A stretch of DNA of 22,950 bases. It comes from Sulfolobus sp. SCGC AB-777_G06 (lineage in GTDB: Archaea; Thermoproteota; Thermoprotei_A; Sulfolobales; Sulfolobaceae). This document shows positions 1 through 8,281 of the stretch, piece by piece. The notes under the pieces were generated by a model. It ran no database searches. It was not told the DNA's origin and saw only the letters and a program-made list of their open reading frames with translations. The stretch spans positions 1-22,950 of the forward strand of contig QEFN01000017.1 in assembly GCA_003086555.1 (NCBI GenBank), read 5' to 3'. How positions within the stretch are numbered: the stretch's first letter is position 1; each line of letters opens with the position of its first letter. A program made the translations under genes and the position numbers.

Positions 1-50
1 ATTGAAACACTTATTTACACTATAGATTTATTATTAAGGAGGTGATTTTG

Positions 51-350
51 GGTCTACCGTGGAAGGGCGAAGGTTCCCATCTCATCGTCCCCACTATTGA
101 TTCGGGATTATATATGGTGGGCAGTCGAGTGGCTCAGAGAACTACTCCCATTTGAAAGGGGACTTTTATTGCCGAGCTTTAGTCCCTTGAAGGAAGGGAG
201 AGATACTGATTGCTCCTCCCAAAGTCCCATTAAGCTAGGGAGGAGCGTCGTTAGTGTCACTAACAGAAATTTTGACGAAGAAGTATTTAAATATAAGGGG
301 GCTATCCATCCCCGCTGGCGAGGCTTTCCGCCCCCTTAACCCCTTTCTTT
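51..350 (-). mobile_element. Non-autonomous tnpB-derived element, family A copy 1
   Basis: On the minus strand the left end begins just after the pentamer TTTAC (351-355 complement) and is almost identical for about 100 bases to the left end of the tnpB transposon at 8251-8337, including the GC hairpin and the TATA-like box. The tnpB start codon and body are gone. A perfect 9-base stem, GCTCCTCCC/GGGAGGAGC, lies in the middle, followed by a right end related to that at 7061-7160. The right boundary near base 51 is estimated by comparison with the other copies. Insertion 3' of a short T-rich tag without target duplication is typical of IS200/IS605 elements. No protein is encoded; the open frame across it on the plus strand is spurious. 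Confidence 0.8.
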
Positions 351-1292
351 GTAAAAAAGTATTCTTACCATTTCACCTGAACTATACTTATATTTTTTGA
401 CTTCTTCAGTCTTATCGAAGATATATAATTTCTCATGGTATATCAACAGAAAATCCCTCTTATCTTTTCTCCATACCTCTCTCGTTGTCTTCATTTTATG
501 CTGTATTTTGATTACTTCTTCCCTCAATACGAAGCCTACTTGAAGAAGAGTCAGTAAGGCGTACGACGTAATCGGCACGTAATGTTTCTTTATCCTAGTG
601 TCTCCCAACAGGACGGCGAACTGTTTTTCCTTTTTCAACACTCTGTATATCTCCTCACCGATTTCTTTTAGAGCCGAGATATAGTTTTCCAGCTTGGTAT
701 ATGAAGACAAGTCCCCATCAATCCCGCTAGTATAATCTATTATATTAAAGTAAGGGGGATGAGTCACTACTAAGTCAACACTCTCGTCATCCAGTTCTGT
801 CAGTTTTCTAGCATCTCCTATATACACGTCTACTTTAGCCTTTCTTATGTCCTCACAACTGACTTCTTCCAGAGAGTCATTGCATTCGTCTAAGTACTTT
901 TCGAGCCAGTAAAGCCTGTGTAACGTTAGCATTACTGCGTTTATGTTCACATCTACAGAGATACAGTTCCTACCCAAAAGCTTAGCTTCTACACACGTAG
1001 TACCGCTGCCTACCATCGGGTCAAGGACTGTATCACCCACATCGGTGTACTTCAAAATTACTGCTCTGGGTATTTGAGGAGCGAAATTTCCCCGGTAGTC
1101 ACCTTTATGAGTAGCCCAACTACCTCTTTTTGGGAAACTCCACACAGTGGTCGAGATGTTTGTAAGCTCATCTTCTTCAGGCTTTAGCCTATCCACCTTA
1201 ATAGGGTCTAAGTGTATGGCGTTTTCTCCAAACTCGACTTTGTCATGTGAATTAAGGAATTTAAGGTAGTCGTCGAATGTGACTTTTTTCAC
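336..1292 (-). CDS. DNA methyltransferase (amino-methylating, N4-cytosine or N6-adenine type)
   Basis: This 318-residue protein has the S-adenosylmethionine motif I (DPMVGSGTT, residues 91-99), an acidic strand end (SVDVN, 112-116), a GDAR segment (159-162) and catalytic motif IV (THPPY, 177-181), so it should methylate an exocyclic amino group of cytosine or adenine in DNA. Motif I precedes motif IV by only about 80 residues, and the likely target-recognition part is C-terminal. The GTG start is chosen because a TATA-like box lies about 27 bases upstream (1315-1324) and the ATG nine bases before it is followed at once by a stop. No restriction endonuclease gene is adjacent, so it may be an orphan or have a distant partner. 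The last four residues (KERG) and the stop codon come from the inserted element at 51-350, so the native C-terminus is probably changed. The exact target base and sequence cannot be told. Confidence 0.85.
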   Translation of the reverse strand: MKKVTFDDYLKFLNSHDKVEFGENAIHLDPIKVDRLKPEEDELTNISTTVWSFPKRGSWATHKGDYRGNFAPQIPRAVILKYTDVGDTVLDPMVGSGTTCVEAKLLGRNCISVDVNINAVMLTLHRLYWLEKYLDECNDSLEEVSCEDIRKAKVDVYIGDARKLTELDDESVDLVVTHPPYFNIIDYTSGIDGDLSSYTKLENYISALKEIGEEIYRVLKKEKQFAVLLGDTRIKKHYVPITSYALLTLLQVGFVLREEVIKIQHKMKTTREVWRKDKRDFLLIYHEKLYIFDKTEEVKKYKYSSGEMVRILFYKERG

Positions 1293-1314
1293 AAGAACAT
1301 GTGTAGAGAGGAGA

Positions 1315-1324
1315 TTTTTATATT
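1315..1324 (-). promoter_or_regulatory. TATA box of the methyltransferase gene
   Basis: The minus strand reads TAATATAAAA, centred about 27 bases before the GTG at 1292. This is the spacing expected for a leaderless archaeal transcript and supports that start. Confidence 0.5.
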
Positions 1325-1383
1325 AGTCGTCTGAAAAAGAGAAAACACGAGGAGAGTCTACACGTAAGGTATTTCCCTGTTTA

Positions 1384-1677
1384 GGGGTCGGACTTTCATC
1401 GATGTTTCATGAATTTGTATTTAATCTCTCGTCCTCATTCCCCTTATTTCTATCCCCATGCCATCTACGGGAGTTAAACCACTCCCTTCAAGGATATGGG
1501 GAGCCTCATCGAACCCATCCTCCCCCTCACATTGCTCATCGAGTTCACTGTAGGGCTCTCTTCTACATGATAGGATGTAACTACAAAATTTATAAACTCT
1601 CATGAGAAGAGCTAGGAATGTTAAATGACATTAAATGACATAAAATTCACGGTTTATCTGAAATTGTTGTCAACGGC
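1384..1677 (-). mobile_element. Non-autonomous tnpB-like deletion element, family C copy 1
   Basis: This stretch matches 11142-11441 in inverted orientation, from GGGGTCGGACTTTCAT at one end to GTTGTCAACGGC at the other. On the minus strand it holds a left end with a TATA-like box (ATTTATAA), an ATG at 1603 and a short frame ending at 1421 that carries a GluAsp-rich stretch also present in the second copy. The GC-rich remainder (about 1400-1560) has several short inverted repeats, as tnpB right ends do. I read it as an internal deletion of a transposon whose full copy is not in the window. The parental family is not identified. Confidence 0.65.
1421..1603 (-). pseudogene. Residual reading frame inside family C element (fused ends of a deleted transposase gene?)
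   Basis: Sixty codons beginning MRVYKF and containing REPYSELDEQCEGEDG. The same 22 residues from REPYSE onward are encoded in frame in the copy at 11268-11333, although the surrounding bases differ between copies. The start codon follows the element's TATA-like box at leaderless distance. It is best explained as the first few codons of a transposase gene joined to its last codons by an internal deletion. Conservation could instead reflect a need to keep an RNA structure. No function is assigned. Confidence 0.35.
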
Positions 1678-1951
1678 TAGGCATTTAAAAGTTTGAATAT
1701 GTTTGCCCATTGTCTAATCTACGACAATGAATATGTATTATTATGCCTAAAATCACCTCTACTTATTACTGAGCTCTTAGAAGATATTATTTATCATTAT
1801 AATCATTTTAAAAATGTTTTTATTTATACATTACATTTTTACCTGTCATAGTCAATTTTTCGTTACCAAGCAATAATTAACATATTTAACGTCTTCTTAG
1901 AAAACATTTGAATAAAATACATTTAACTTAGAAATACAACTATTATTTGAA
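1678..1951. other. Intergenic region
   Basis: AT-rich spacer without a credible reading frame. Its only recognisable element is a weak TATA-like CATTTAAC at 1920-1927, placed about 28 bases before the ATG of the CBS-domain gene, consistent with a leaderless transcript. Confidence 0.5.
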
Positions 1952-2917
1952 ATGTTAAAGACAATAATGTCCACAAACTTAAAGACATTAGACGTTAATT
2001 CAACTCTAAAAGATGCCGTAAGTCTAATGATTACTACGGGAGTAAGAAGAGTACCTGTAACAGTTGCGGGGAACATAATAGGAGTTATCTCAGCCAGAAC
2101 TGTGATCAAGGAAGCCTTAGGCAAACAGAACTGGACCGAAGAAAAACTCTCGGATATAGCGAAACCTGCAATTAGTGTAGACCCCGAGACGTCATTTAGG
2201 GATGCTGCAAAACTTATGGTAAGGCTCGGAATAGGCTCTCTAATTGTGAAAGGTCAGGGAATAGTTACCGAACGTGACTTAGCTAAGATTATTCCTAGAG
2301 TAAACATTCCCGCAATGGCTATAGGGAGTAGCAACGTGCTAACATTGAACTCCGACTCACCTGTTACTGACGCAGCAAAACTAATGGTTTCTTTAGGGAT
2401 ATCCCACATACCCGTGATCTCTGGTTCTGACATTATAGGAGTTGTATCGCTAAGGGACGTACTTAAAGCGTTAAATGAGAACGCTATGAGTAATAAGCTG
2501 GGAGATTTAATAGGTAAACAGCAATTGGTTTACGCTAACGAAGATGCTACAGTGGCGGATGTAGCGAACTTGATAACCATGAAGAATGTAGGGTCGGTGT
2601 TACTCTTCGATGGAGAGCCAAAAGCCCCTAACTTGAGGGGCATTGTCACCGAGTGGGATCTCGTGAGGACGTACGCCAGTATGGTTAGAGCTCATGTGTT
2701 GGTTAAGGCTGAAAGTAGCAAGATAAGGGGAATCGCAGCAACACTTATGGCGATGCCAAGGGTTTATGATGTTGCAGTAGTTTACGGACCCTACGACTTA
2801 CTCGTAACTATCGACGTTGAAGATCCTGATCTTGTCGCTACTACAGTACTTAACTCTATAGCTAGCTTGTCCGGGGTCAAGGAGACTATGACTTTAATTG
2901 AAAGTGAAGTTATATGA
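1952..2917 (+). CDS. Four-CBS-domain protein with C-terminal Lrp/AsnC-type ligand-binding (RAM) domain
   Basis: The 321 residues contain four CBS motifs in tandem: about 1-56 (MSTNLKTLDVNSTL start), 68-115, 120-175 and 183-240, each with the usual DA..LM and GIVT/GVVS..D signatures. CBS pairs bind adenosine nucleotides or related ligands. Residues about 245-321 (RAHVLVKA... VYDVAVVYGPYDLLV) look like the effector-binding RAM domain of Lrp/AsnC regulators, without any DNA-binding helix-turn-helix. The protein is soluble. It is probably an energy or amino-acid sensor that acts on a partner protein rather than on DNA; that role is inference. It is flanked by convergent MscS and, further on, transporter genes, but is transcribed alone from its own weak promoter. 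Confidence 0.85.
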   Translation: MLKTIMSTNLKTLDVNSTLKDAVSLMITTGVRRVPVTVAGNIIGVISARTVIKEALGKQNWTEEKLSDIAKPAISVDPETSFRDAAKLMVRLGIGSLIVKGQGIVTERDLAKIIPRVNIPAMAIGSSNVLTLNSDSPVTDAAKLMVSLGISHIPVISGSDIIGVVSLRDVLKALNENAMSNKLGDLIGKQQLVYANEDATVADVANLITMKNVGSVLLFDGEPKAPNLRGIVTEWDLVRTYASMVRAHVLVKAESSKIRGIAATLMAMPRVYDVAVVYGPYDLLVTIDVEDPDLVATTVLNSIASLSGVKETMTLIESEVI

Positions 2918-2950
2918 TTTTTCCATCCGCTTTGTTTATCGTTTCACTCC

Positions 2951-3829
2951 TTAACTTTCTACCATTCTCTTTCTGAGTATCAGAAGGCGTTTCAGTACTT
3001 CAGACTTAACCTTCTTCCACTCAGTTACGTTAGCCCTTATCTTCAGGGAAAGAATCACGTGCTCCTTATCGCTCTGTTCGCTCAGAAACGGTCCCTCTAC
3101 GATTTCGTAACCTTTTAAAACCTCAACTATTTGTTGTTCTATCCTTTCTAAGTCCACTTTATTTAGGGGAAATTCGACCCTGATACTAACCACGAAATCC
3201 TTGCTGTACTTTGAAGTGTAATCGATAACACTTGATTCCAGTAGAATGTAGTTGGGTATCCTAATCTCCCTACCATTCTCTAGCAATATACGCGAAAAGA
3301 ACAAATCTATCTCCACCACATCCCCTTCAATCCCTTGTTCGATGAAGTCCCTCGAGAAGTACTTGTATTGGGGAAAGAGGACTGGTGTATAGGTAATTTT
3401 AGTACTCATTATTCTCACGTGATCTCCGATTGAGATGTAACCAGTACCCATGATCAGTAATCCGGCGAAGAAGTTCTGTAACACGGGTTGTAACGCTAGA
3501 CCTATTACTAGACCGGCGAAGGTTCCACCTGCAATCGCCTCTGCTGAGGTTACTCCGAAAATCGAGAAAGCTACTACGAAAATCACGATGTAACCTAAAT
3601 ACTTCACTACATTAGGAACCACTATCGATACGTTACCCTTCCCCTTCAATATATCTCTTAAACCGTCCGTGATAATTATTAGGAAGTATAACCCGCTTAT
3701 TACCACACTAGCTACCTTAACCAGCAAAAGGAATTGTGGGTTTGATATGAACAAAGACATAACGTAATTTACGGCGATAAGAACGACGACAAGAAGTATA
3801 CCTATGAGAAATTTCTTGTAAAATGCCAT
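2951..3829 (-). CDS. MscS-family mechanosensitive ion channel
   Basis: Hydrophobic helices occur at about residues 7-29, 35-55 and 72-95, followed by the family's Gly/Ala-rich pore helix TM3 (about 98-128, with GGTFAGLVIGLALQPVLQNFFAG) and the start of the beta domain (ISIGDHVRI, GDVVEIDLFFSRILLENG, IPN). The fold therefore predicts a small homo-oligomeric channel that opens under membrane tension and releases solutes on osmotic downshock. Compared with bacterial MscS, an insertion of about 25 residues (about 142-168) interrupts the beta domain. At 292 residues the length is normal. A TATA-like AATTTAAGG (3851-3859) sits 26 bases upstream of the ATG, so it has its own leaderless promoter although it lies only 30 bases after the APC transporter gene. 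Confidence 0.88.
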   Translation of the reverse strand: MAFYKKFLIGILLVVVLIAVNYVMSLFISNPQFLLLVKVASVVISGLYFLIIITDGLRDILKGKGNVSIVVPNVVKYLGYIVIFVVAFSIFGVTSAEAIAGGTFAGLVIGLALQPVLQNFFAGLLIMGTGYISIGDHVRIMSTKITYTPVLFPQYKYFSRDFIEQGIEGDVVEIDLFFSRILLENGREIRIPNYILLESSVIDYTSKYSKDFVVSIRVEFPLNKVDLERIEQQIVEVLKGYEIVEGPFLSEQSDKEHVILSLKIRANVTEWKKVKSEVLKRLLILRKRMVES

Positions 3830-3859
3830 GTCTCATAATTTTTCGACGATAATTTAAGG

Positions 3860-5110
3860 TTAGTCATATCTCCCCTTGGTTTGCTTGGCCAACTCCAAGA
3901 CCTCGAAGTAGAAGAAACCAAATATAAGGAATAACGCTAATACGTAATTAATTACGGGTGAACTCGTCTCTACTATTGAGTATACTAGGACTATGATACT
4001 GACAAGGAGAGCGGTAAATGATAAAGATAAATCTGCCCAACTCCTTTTAATAGCCCTCCTCAGCAATGATATGTCAGCGGAGATTGATATTAACAAATAA
4101 GTAAGCATAGAGAATTCTCCCAGCAAGTCGAAAGTTGTATAAACGCCCAAGAAGTGAATTAGGGCGAACAGTAATACAGAGTAAAACATTATCGAAGCTA
4201 ACTCGGCGTTTAACGGTCTGCCGTTTGTTAAGTAAGATAAACTAGTAGGAACCATCTTCCTAATCCCCATTGCATAGATTACTCTCGACATAGCGATCAC
4301 GTAAGCAATCCCACCTAATATTCCTCCATTTAATGCTGAGAAGAAGAGATAGGGAAAGAGGAAACTTACGTTCTCCTTCAGGATCATCACGAAATCAGTC
4401 CCGTATAGTGAGGTCGCGTAAAATAACAAGGCTGAAAGTAACCCACCGGTTAGAATAACGCTTATCGTAACAATCCCCAGTGTCTTTTTCGCGTCTTTTA
4501 CCTCACCTCCCATGGGACTTATGTTTCCGTAACCAGAGGGAACTCCTATGGGAAATAGTGAGACCAGGAAGATATCTTGAGGGATTATAAGCTGAAATGT
4601 GTGATGAGGTTTCATTAAAAGTACTACAGAGCTAATCACGATTGCTGTTATCTCGGCTACGGATACGAACTCAGCGTACATCACGGAGACGTTAAGTCCC
4701 TTAAGTATTAGAAAAGAAGAGAATGCGATTATAGGTATACTTAACACGTCGTCTGGCAGCAATTGAGATGTCACACTTTTCAGTATGTATATAGAACCAG
4801 CAATCAGTGTCCCCGCGTAAGTAAAAGCATACATTAGGAATATCCACCCGGTTACCAAGCCCAACCTCTTTGTGAGAGAGAAATAAGCGTAAGTGAAGTA
4901 ACCTCCTTCGTCGGAAAAGTCGGATGAGAGTTTGTACACCACTAAACCGTTTAGTAAAACTATTAGCGTGGCTATAATAGTCGCTATGGGGAGAAAAGTC
5001 CCTCCCATTTGCAGGGCAACTGTTCCGTAGGTTATCATAGACGTAAAAGGGGCTTGTCCGCCGAAGGAAAGAGAAAAAGCTTCGAAAGAGTTTAACCCCT
5101 TCCTATTCAT
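3860..5110 (-). CDS. APC-superfamily amino acid transporter
   Basis: A 416-residue, almost wholly hydrophobic protein with about 11-12 predicted membrane helices. The N-terminal SLSFGGQAPFTSM is in the place of the family's conserved unwound helix 1, and the SPMGGEVKDAKKTLG segment (helix 6 and the loop after it) matches the usual E(V)KDAK(K)..P pattern of APC permeases. It should exchange or import amino acids or amines across the cytoplasmic membrane with proton coupling; the substrate cannot be inferred. The ATG at 5110 lies about 35 bases after a TATA-like TTTTTTATTAT (5141-5150 complement), implying a leader of roughly 9 bases. It is followed by the MscS gene on the same strand and is divergent from the antiporter gene at 5245. 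Confidence 0.85.
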   Translation of the reverse strand: MNRKGLNSFEAFSLSFGGQAPFTSMITYGTVALQMGGTFLPIATIIATLIVLLNGLVVYKLSSDFSDEGGYFTYAYFSLTKRLGLVTGWIFLMYAFTYAGTLIAGSIYILKSVTSQLLPDDVLSIPIIAFSSFLILKGLNVSVMYAEFVSVAEITAIVISSVVLLMKPHHTFQLIIPQDIFLVSLFPIGVPSGYGNISPMGGEVKDAKKTLGIVTISVILTGGLLSALLFYATSLYGTDFVMILKENVSFLFPYLFFSALNGGILGGIAYVIAMSRVIYAMGIRKMVPTSLSYLTNGRPLNAELASIMFYSVLLFALIHFLGVYTTFDLLGEFSMLTYLLISISADISLLRRAIKRSWADLSLSFTALLVSIIVLVYSIVETSSPVINYVLALFLIFGFFYFEVLELAKQTKGRYD

Positions 5111-5244
5111 TACAGACCTTCTGTTTATCCTTTACGTCGAATAATAAAAAACTGACTTAGAGTGTGATGTGAATACGATGTGACCTAGTCTGCGAATTAC
5201 AGGTATCAAAAGGCTTATTATTATCTTCAGTCGTTAAGTCTATT

Positions 5245-6405
5245 GTGGAATCGGAATACTTGTTCGCTCTTCTAGAAATATTTATATTAATTTTTGTTGC
5301 CGAGATAGTGAGGAGTTATATGGGAAGATACGGTTTACCTCTCATTGTGGGGGAGATCATAACGGGGATCGTATTAAGCCCCTACGGATTTGGCGAAGTC
5401 TTTAACAGGATTTTGAACATGCCTTTGTTTACCATTAATGATTACTTATCCTTTTTAGCAGAATTCTCCATGATTCTGCTCATTTATTCTTCAGGACTTG
5501 AGCACGGGATGAGCACCTTAAAAAGCTCCGGAATTTATGGTATACTAGGGGCTCTTTTCGGAGCTTTAGTACCTTTCCTAGTCGCTCTGGCACTTCTCCC
5601 TTATCCACAGTCGTTGATTTTAGCCGTTTCGGTGGGTGCAACGAGTATTGCAGCAGTTTCATCAATATTAAAGGAGAGGAACGTGGAGGGAAGTATTTCA
5701 AACTTCATTACAGTGGCCTCAGCTGTTGACGACGTCGTTGATTTGCTATTACTGACTGTGGCACTGTCCCTGATCTCGGGGGAGAAACCTTCATTTCTGT
5801 CCGTTACAAAGACGATCGTTTTTTACATAGTAATAGGGGCACTAGCTTTCGCCTTAGCTGTAGTGATTTTACCCAAGGTAGCTGATAGAATAGGGGAGAA
5901 TTACGTAGAGGAGTTTCCGTTTATATCACTGTTTGGGTTAGTGTTTATCTTGACTACTGTAGGATTTTCTCCGATTGTACCAGCATTCCTTACCGGCATT
6001 GCACTCGCTGAGAGTAAGAAAAGAGAGGAGTTCCTGAGGATTTCCGAGTCTCTCCTTGCAATTTTCGGCTCCCTCTTCTTTGTTACAGTAGGTTTTCAGC
6101 TTAATATCCAGAACATAACTTTCAACGGAATGATTCTCGGCCTAGAACTCTTCGTGATCGCAATAGTCTTCAAAATAGTAGGCGTCTTTCCGTTCGCTTA
6201 CTTGCAAACAAAGAGCTCGAGGTCGGCGGTCTTGATCTCGTTCGGAATGACACCGAGAGGGGAGACGGGTATAGTAGTAGGTTCTTTAGGACTCACATAT
6301 AATGTACTCAACACAGATGGCTACTTCGCCGTAATTTTAATGACTCTTTTCACCACTATTTTTGGAGCCTTACTCTTCTCATACTTGTCGAAAGAAGTTA
6401 AATAA
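5245..6405 (+). CDS. CPA2-family cation/proton antiporter
   Basis: This 386-residue integral membrane protein has 11-13 hydrophobic segments and the hallmarks of the CPA2/KefB-NapA group: LPLIVGEIITGIVLSP near residue 31, a paired aspartate motif AVDDVVD (160-166) in the ion-binding helix, and FGMTPRGETGIVVGS near the C-terminus. The double aspartate is that of electrogenic Na+/H+ antiporters. It lacks the cytosolic TrkA-N/RCK domain present in Kef proteins, so it ends after the membrane domain. It would exchange protons for Na+ or K+, useful in an acidophile for pH and ion balance. The start is GTG; a TATA-like CTTATTATTA at 5214-5223 lies 27 bases upstream, indicating a leaderless transcript. 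The DUF457-like gene follows after 17 bases and is probably cotranscribed. Confidence 0.87.
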   Translation: MESEYLFALLEIFILIFVAEIVRSYMGRYGLPLIVGEIITGIVLSPYGFGEVFNRILNMPLFTINDYLSFLAEFSMILLIYSSGLEHGMSTLKSSGIYGILGALFGALVPFLVALALLPYPQSLILAVSVGATSIAAVSSILKERNVEGSISNFITVASAVDDVVDLLLLTVALSLISGEKPSFLSVTKTIVFYIVIGALAFALAVVILPKVADRIGENYVEEFPFISLFGLVFILTTVGFSPIVPAFLTGIALAESKKREEFLRISESLLAIFGSLFFVTVGFQLNIQNITFNGMILGLELFVIAIVFKIVGVFPFAYLQTKSSRSAVLISFGMTPRGETGIVVGSLGLTYNVLNTDGYFAVILMTLFTTIFGALLFSYLSKEVK

Positions 6406-6422
6406 CCACGAGAATTCTTCAT

Positions 6423-6812
6423 ATGAACTTAAACACACATATAGCCTTTGCCTTAGCTGTAGGTTTAGTACTCTTTCATAATGACTTGTCACTCGCCGTG
6501 TTAGTAGGTATTGGTGCTGCCTTGCCTGACCTGACAGAGAGTACATTTTTACTAGAAGAGCGATATTTGCAAGGTATCAGCTGCACAGAGCTTTTCCACA
6601 ACTTGTTTTTCGCTTCGGCCGTTACACTTTTCAATCCTTACCTCGGTTTAGGCGTGTTTTTGCACATGTATCTGGACATGTTAACCTCTCCTACAGATAG
6701 GGGAATCGAGTTATTTTTTCCTCTGGGGAGGTTAGTAAAGGGTATTAAAATGGACTACGAGGGGAGAGTAAGGACTTCAGGAGGGATAATGTGGCTTTTG
6801 AAGACCCAGTAA
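6423..6812 (+). CDS. Small DUF457/YdjM-like membrane protein
   Basis: The 129 residues show the layout of the DUF457 (LexA-binding/YdjM, inner-membrane metal-dependent hydrolase) group: an N-terminal NTHIAFALAVG helix, the metal-site-like PDL (35-37), a histidine further on (H59) where the family has H..ITHS, a helix ending GVFLHMYLDMLTSPTDRGIEL (76-96), and FFPLGR (98-103). The family is annotated as a hydrolase by similarity only; no reaction is established. It lies 17 bases after the antiporter gene, so both are likely in one transcript. The normally conserved ITHS is replaced by the sequence around ELFHNLFF, so one ligand may be missing. It is shorter than most members. Confidence 0.65.
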   Translation: MNLNTHIAFALAVGLVLFHNDLSLAVLVGIGAALPDLTESTFLLEERYLQGISCTELFHNLFFASAVTLFNPYLGLGVFLHMYLDMLTSPTDRGIELFFPLGRLVKGIKMDYEGRVRTSGGIMWLLKTQ

Positions 6813-7060
6813 GACTAATAAATCGGACGGCGGATGTAGGGTTAAGGGAGACTGTTAAAATGCCTTGGCTGAGAGTCTACGGATCTTTCAAGAACAGTGG
6901 ACTCGCGGATTGGACTACTCTACATGACTATTTTTTAACCAATTGATTAGGCAAGCACTTATCCTTTCCTTAACTGAAAAATAGTCTATACATTTTTAAC
7001 TCATTTTTACCTCTACCTTCACCTTTATACTCATGAGTAATAATATCGCCATAGATAGTG
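6813..7060. other. Intergenic region with one inverted repeat
   Basis: No supported gene. A 28-codon frame from 6860 (MPWLRVYGSF...) lacks a promoter and is not called. The arms GACTATTTTT (6926-6935) and AAAAATAGTC (6977-6986) form a perfect 10-base inverted repeat with a 41-base gap. The last part, just below 7061, is the flank from which a tnpB guide RNA would take its guide. Confidence 0.4.
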
Positions 7061-7165
7061 CGCTGACTTCCTCCCCTCCCTGAAAGGGCTCATCGTTCCC
7101 CTCATCGGTTCGGGTTTACATCCCTCATTTGAGGGGCAGACGAGAGGGTCAGAGACCCCCTCCCA
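7061..7165 (-). ncRNA. Predicted TnpB guide RNA scaffold (omega/reRNA) region
   Basis: In studied IS605-family elements the RNA guide of TnpB spans the 3' end of tnpB and the right end of the transposon, with its guide segment taken from the adjacent host DNA. The corresponding part here covers the last ~20 codons of tnpB and the right end. It is GC-rich with several short inverted repeats, and it is related to the right ends kept in the family A elements. If the boundary at about 7061 is right, the guide would be read from bases just below 7061. Its 5' end is not defined by the sequence. Confidence 0.4.
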
Positions 7166-8250
7166 TTAAGATTAACTACAGCAATAACGTCACGATCATT
7201 CTCATAACCGCAAGAACACTTAAACCAACGATAACCGACTTCCTCCATCTTTCTACCACACTTAGGGCAAGAGACAGAAGAATAACTGGGATTAACAAAC
7301 TCAATAACCATTCCGTGTTTCCTAGCCTGCCAAGAAATCCAATACTGCAAACGACGATACTGCATAAGATACAGTTTATCCCTAAACTCTCTTGGCAGTT
7401 TATCTACGTTCTTGATGAGGTCCCTTAGGTTCTCCAATTTGATAACATTGGCACCAAAATCTTCAGCGATTTCAACAACCCACTTCCCAACCTTCCTAGC
7501 AAAATCCTCCATAATCCTCCTAGCCTTTTGGTGGAAAGAACGGACTCTATACAAGATCCTCTTATTCCCCCTCCACCTTCTAGGGTACTTCTTCTGCAAC
7601 CTCTCAGCTAACGACTTCCAGTGGTAAACCTCATGCAAACGAGTTGGAATCCTAACGTAGTGTTCATCATCATTCCCTACAACTACCTCAGCCATGTTTA
7701 TATCTACGGCAATACTCTCCTTTGGTTTAACCTTCTCCTCCTCTTTCTCAAAAACCACTTTAAGGAAAGCCTTATCATTCCTGATCACTAACCTAGCCTC
7801 CTTCATCTTCCAACTTAAGTAGTCCTTGAGGTTTCTAGGATAACCTAAGATTAGAAGTTCACCAACACCTGCTATCCTAACAGTCATTCTCTCGAAGTCA
7901 ACATTATAACTTGCCCTTGGTGTCAGCCAAACTGTTGGCTTATATACTCTTGGAAACCTACCCTTCTTAGGATTATTATACCAACCCTTGTACGTCGCGA
8001 GAGCATCACGGTAGCAATCCTCAGCAACCTTTGATGGTAGATTATACTCCTCCCTTAACTTCTCGTACAACGCCTCGTGAACTTTCCCTAATACTCCCTT
8101 CTCTTCCGGGTTCGTGATATTTTCCTTTAACCAATATAGGGTGAAACGGAGTGCCTTAACGTAGTTATTGACGAGGACTAGGAGGGGTTCAGATAGAGCG
8201 ATCTTCATAGAAACTGTAGCTCTGATCGCTTTATTCCCCCTCCTAGCCAT
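7102..8250 (-). CDS. tnpB: TnpB RNA-guided nuclease (IS605-family OrfB)
   Basis: A 382-residue TnpB, counted from the ATG at 8250. The RuvC-like catalytic residues are present: Asp in [10 protein letters not shown] (D183), Glu in [10 protein letters not shown] (E273) and the final Asp in [11 protein letters not shown] (352/354). The zinc ribbon CPKCG...FKCSCG uses Cys 328, 331, 345 and 347, and a tail [12 protein letters not shown] is typical of the group. TnpB proteins are RNA-guided DNA nucleases, ancestors of Cas12, that help retain the transposon at its donor site. The open frame extends 11 codons further up to 8283, but those overlap the TATA box TTTAAATAC (8272-8281), whose position 26 bases ahead makes 8250 a leaderless start. 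The gene shows no frameshift and is probably functional. Its 3' end overlaps the predicted guide RNA. Confidence 0.93.
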   Translation of the reverse strand: MARRGNKAIRATVSMKIALSEPLLVLVNNYVKALRFTLYWLKENITNPEEKGVLGKVHEALYEKLREEYNLPSKVAEDCYRDALATYKGWYNNPKKGRFPRVYKPTVWLTPRASYNVDFERMTVRIAGVGELLILGYPRNLKDYLSWKMKEARLVIRNDKAFLKVVFEKEEEKVKPKESIAVDINMAEVVVGNDDEHYVRIPTRLHEVYHWKSLAERLQKKYPRRWRGNKRILYRVRSFHQKARRIMEDFARKVGKWVVEIAEDFGANVIKLENLRDLIKNVDKLPREFRDKLYLMQYRRLQYWISWQARKHGMVIEFVNPSYSSVSCPKCGRKMEEVGYRWFKCSCGYENDRDVIAVVNLNGRGSLTLSSAPQMRDVNPNR

Positions 8251-8271
8251 TAAGGAAATTTTGACGAAGAA

Positions 8272-8281
8272 GTATTTAAAC
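8272..8281 (-). promoter_or_regulatory. TATA box of tnpB inside the transposon left end
   Basis: The minus strand reads GTTTAAATAC, centred about 26 bases before the ATG at 8250. The same box is kept in the derivative at 51-350 (near 280-290), and a related TTATATTTT is in the two copies at 10577-10584 and 12672-12680. Confidence 0.55.

Noticed and set aside
1..8. ATTGAAAC at the window start, as at the end of some CRISPR repeats
   Set aside because: Only eight bases are visible, and no second repeat or spacer pattern follows.
97..339. 80-codon open frame on the plus strand
   Set aside because: It lies antisense across the family A element and its codons follow the hairpins, not a protein family.
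6860..6946. 28-codon frame MPWLRVYGSF...
   Set aside because: No promoter and no recognised family; too short to call.
7129..7627. Open frames on the plus strand opposite tnpB
   Set aside because: They are shadows of the tnpB gene, without promoter or family resemblance.
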